Shown here in pieces: positions 63,559 through 64,000 of a DNA stretch of 64,000 bases. The position numbers were made by a program, and so were the translations under genes. The DNA is taken from NCBI GenBank assembly GCA_035307765.1, contig DATGHU010000015.1, positions 15,663-79,662 on the forward strand, written 5' to 3'. The stretch is from a bacterium. Lineage in GTDB: Bacteria; Sysuimicrobiota; Sysuimicrobiia; Sysuimicrobiales; Segetimicrobiaceae. Under the pieces are notes generated by a model. The model was not told where the DNA came from, made no database searches, and saw nothing but the letters and a program-made list of their open reading frames with translations. Within the stretch, counting starts at the first letter, position 1, and each line of letters opens with the position of its first letter.

Positions 63559-63930
63559 TCAGAACAGCCGCCCCTGCACGCGGGGTCGCTGAATCTGACG
63601 GACCGCCTTGCGCGCGGCGTCGAAGGTGAGACCGTCGTTCGTCATCAACCGGTGGATCAACTTGCCGTCGTGGCCGGGCCGGAATCGGGCGCCCCGAGTG
63701 ATCGTCTGCTCGCCGCAGCCGCAGAGACACAACTCTCCGCGCCCGTCGCGACCGCGAACGATCGACGAGTGGCGGCGGAGCCACCGCTGCAACTCCGCCT
63801 CGTCGACCCGCCAGGCCCGGCCGACGCGGACGGAGGGAAGTTCGCCCCGCCGCAGGAGGCGATGGATCGCCGCCGCGGAAACGCGAAGCAACTCCGCAAC
63901 CTCCTGGGGGGTGAGAAACCGCTTCGTCAT
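63559..63930 (-). CDS. Excisionase-like HTH protein with a Cys-rich C-terminal motif
   Basis: A 123-residue protein. The N-terminal HTH_17 (excisionase/MerR-like) domain reads FLTPQEVAELLRVSAAAIHR, then VGRAWRVDEAELQRWLRRH, residues 5-55. A short C-terminal module has CLCGCGEQTITRGARFRPGH followed by DGKL near 68-91, which looks like a small metal-binding domain with three Cys and a His, and a helical basic tail. I do not recognise the C-terminal module by name. HTH_17 proteins are often tied to mobile elements, but no integrase is seen in the 70 bases left. The start ATG 63930 has only a weak GGGGC site. Confidence 0.75.
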   Translation of the reverse strand: MTKRFLTPQEVAELLRVSAAAIHRLLRRGELPSVRVGRAWRVDEAELQRWLRRHSSIVRGRDGRGELCLCGCGEQTITRGARFRPGHDGKLIHRLMTNDGLTFDAARKAVRQIQRPRVQGRLF

Positions 63931-64000
63931 GCCCCGTGTGTTTGGCGGTCGGATCGGTGTCTCCCTTCCGCCGCGTGCCGGCGGGAAACCCGGCCCCGGA

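Overview
The window is GC-rich (I judge roughly two-thirds GC by eye) and densely coded. It carries ordinary bacterial chromosome with almost no mobile DNA. The order of core genes (holA, rpsT, hrcA, dnaJ, prmA, ybeY, dgkA, cdd, recO, glyQ, glyS, ppdK, dgt, dnaG, rpoD) is the one known from Bacillota-type genomes, although the base composition is unlike most Bacillota. I infer an aerobic, free-living member of the Terrabacteria side of the tree, for example an Armatimonadota / CSP1-3 (Sysuimicrobiota)-like lineage or a high-GC deep Bacillota relative. No 16S rRNA gene is present to settle this.

Layout. 1-1.2 kb: the end of holA, and convergent rpsT. 1.3-1.4 kb: three short repeats that may be a relic insertion-sequence end. 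1.4-6.3 kb: murJ, then a CIRCE-controlled hrcA-dnaJ-prmA heat-shock operon that lacks grpE and dnaK. 6.3-18.8 kb: arginine and carbamoyl-phosphate synthesis, carAB followed by argCJBDGHR. Both blocks start at promoters overlapped by ArgR-type boxes, and carAB has a second upstream promoter with an intrinsic terminator in its leader. 18.9-24.4 kb: ybeY, dgkA, a CNNM/CBS protein, a DUF502 membrane protein, a secreted dienelactone hydrolase, cdd, recO and a small membrane protein. 24.6-31.6 kb: glyQS, ppdK, dgt.

31.6-47.3 kb: accessory and energy genes lie between dgt and dnaG, which are neighbours in the usual order. They are an AroM / hydroxylase-like / PaaK-like cassette, an A1-type cytochrome oxidase operon with two subunit III genes, a sulfocyanin-like blue copper protein, and a branched-chain amino acid ABC importer whose second permease is fused to an ATPase. 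A class III aminotransferase closes the block. 47.5-50.5 kb: dnaG-rpoD with a strong terminator. 50.6-64 kb: mixed metabolic genes (SPW protein, acetoacetyl-CoA synthetase, EamA exporter, VOC protein, SDR, Ldh2-type dehydrogenase, MFS, S-adenosylhomocysteinase, aminotransferase), a frameshifted acetyltransferase gene, and a small regulator cluster (gamma-glutamylcyclotransferase-like, XRE, HTH plus Cys-rich domain).

How they work together. CarAB supplies carbamoyl phosphate to the arginine genes, whose last member encodes the likely repressor ArgR. The copper protein is a plausible electron donor to the oxidase transcribed just beyond it. The Liv importer and the aminotransferases would feed amino-acid carbon into the cell. 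A recurring regulatory style is visible. Promoters often have a TTGCA-type -35 or an extended -10 (TGnTAnnAT), and several place an ATG about 6-13 bases after the -10. That implies leaderless mRNAs or leaderless small upstream ORFs.
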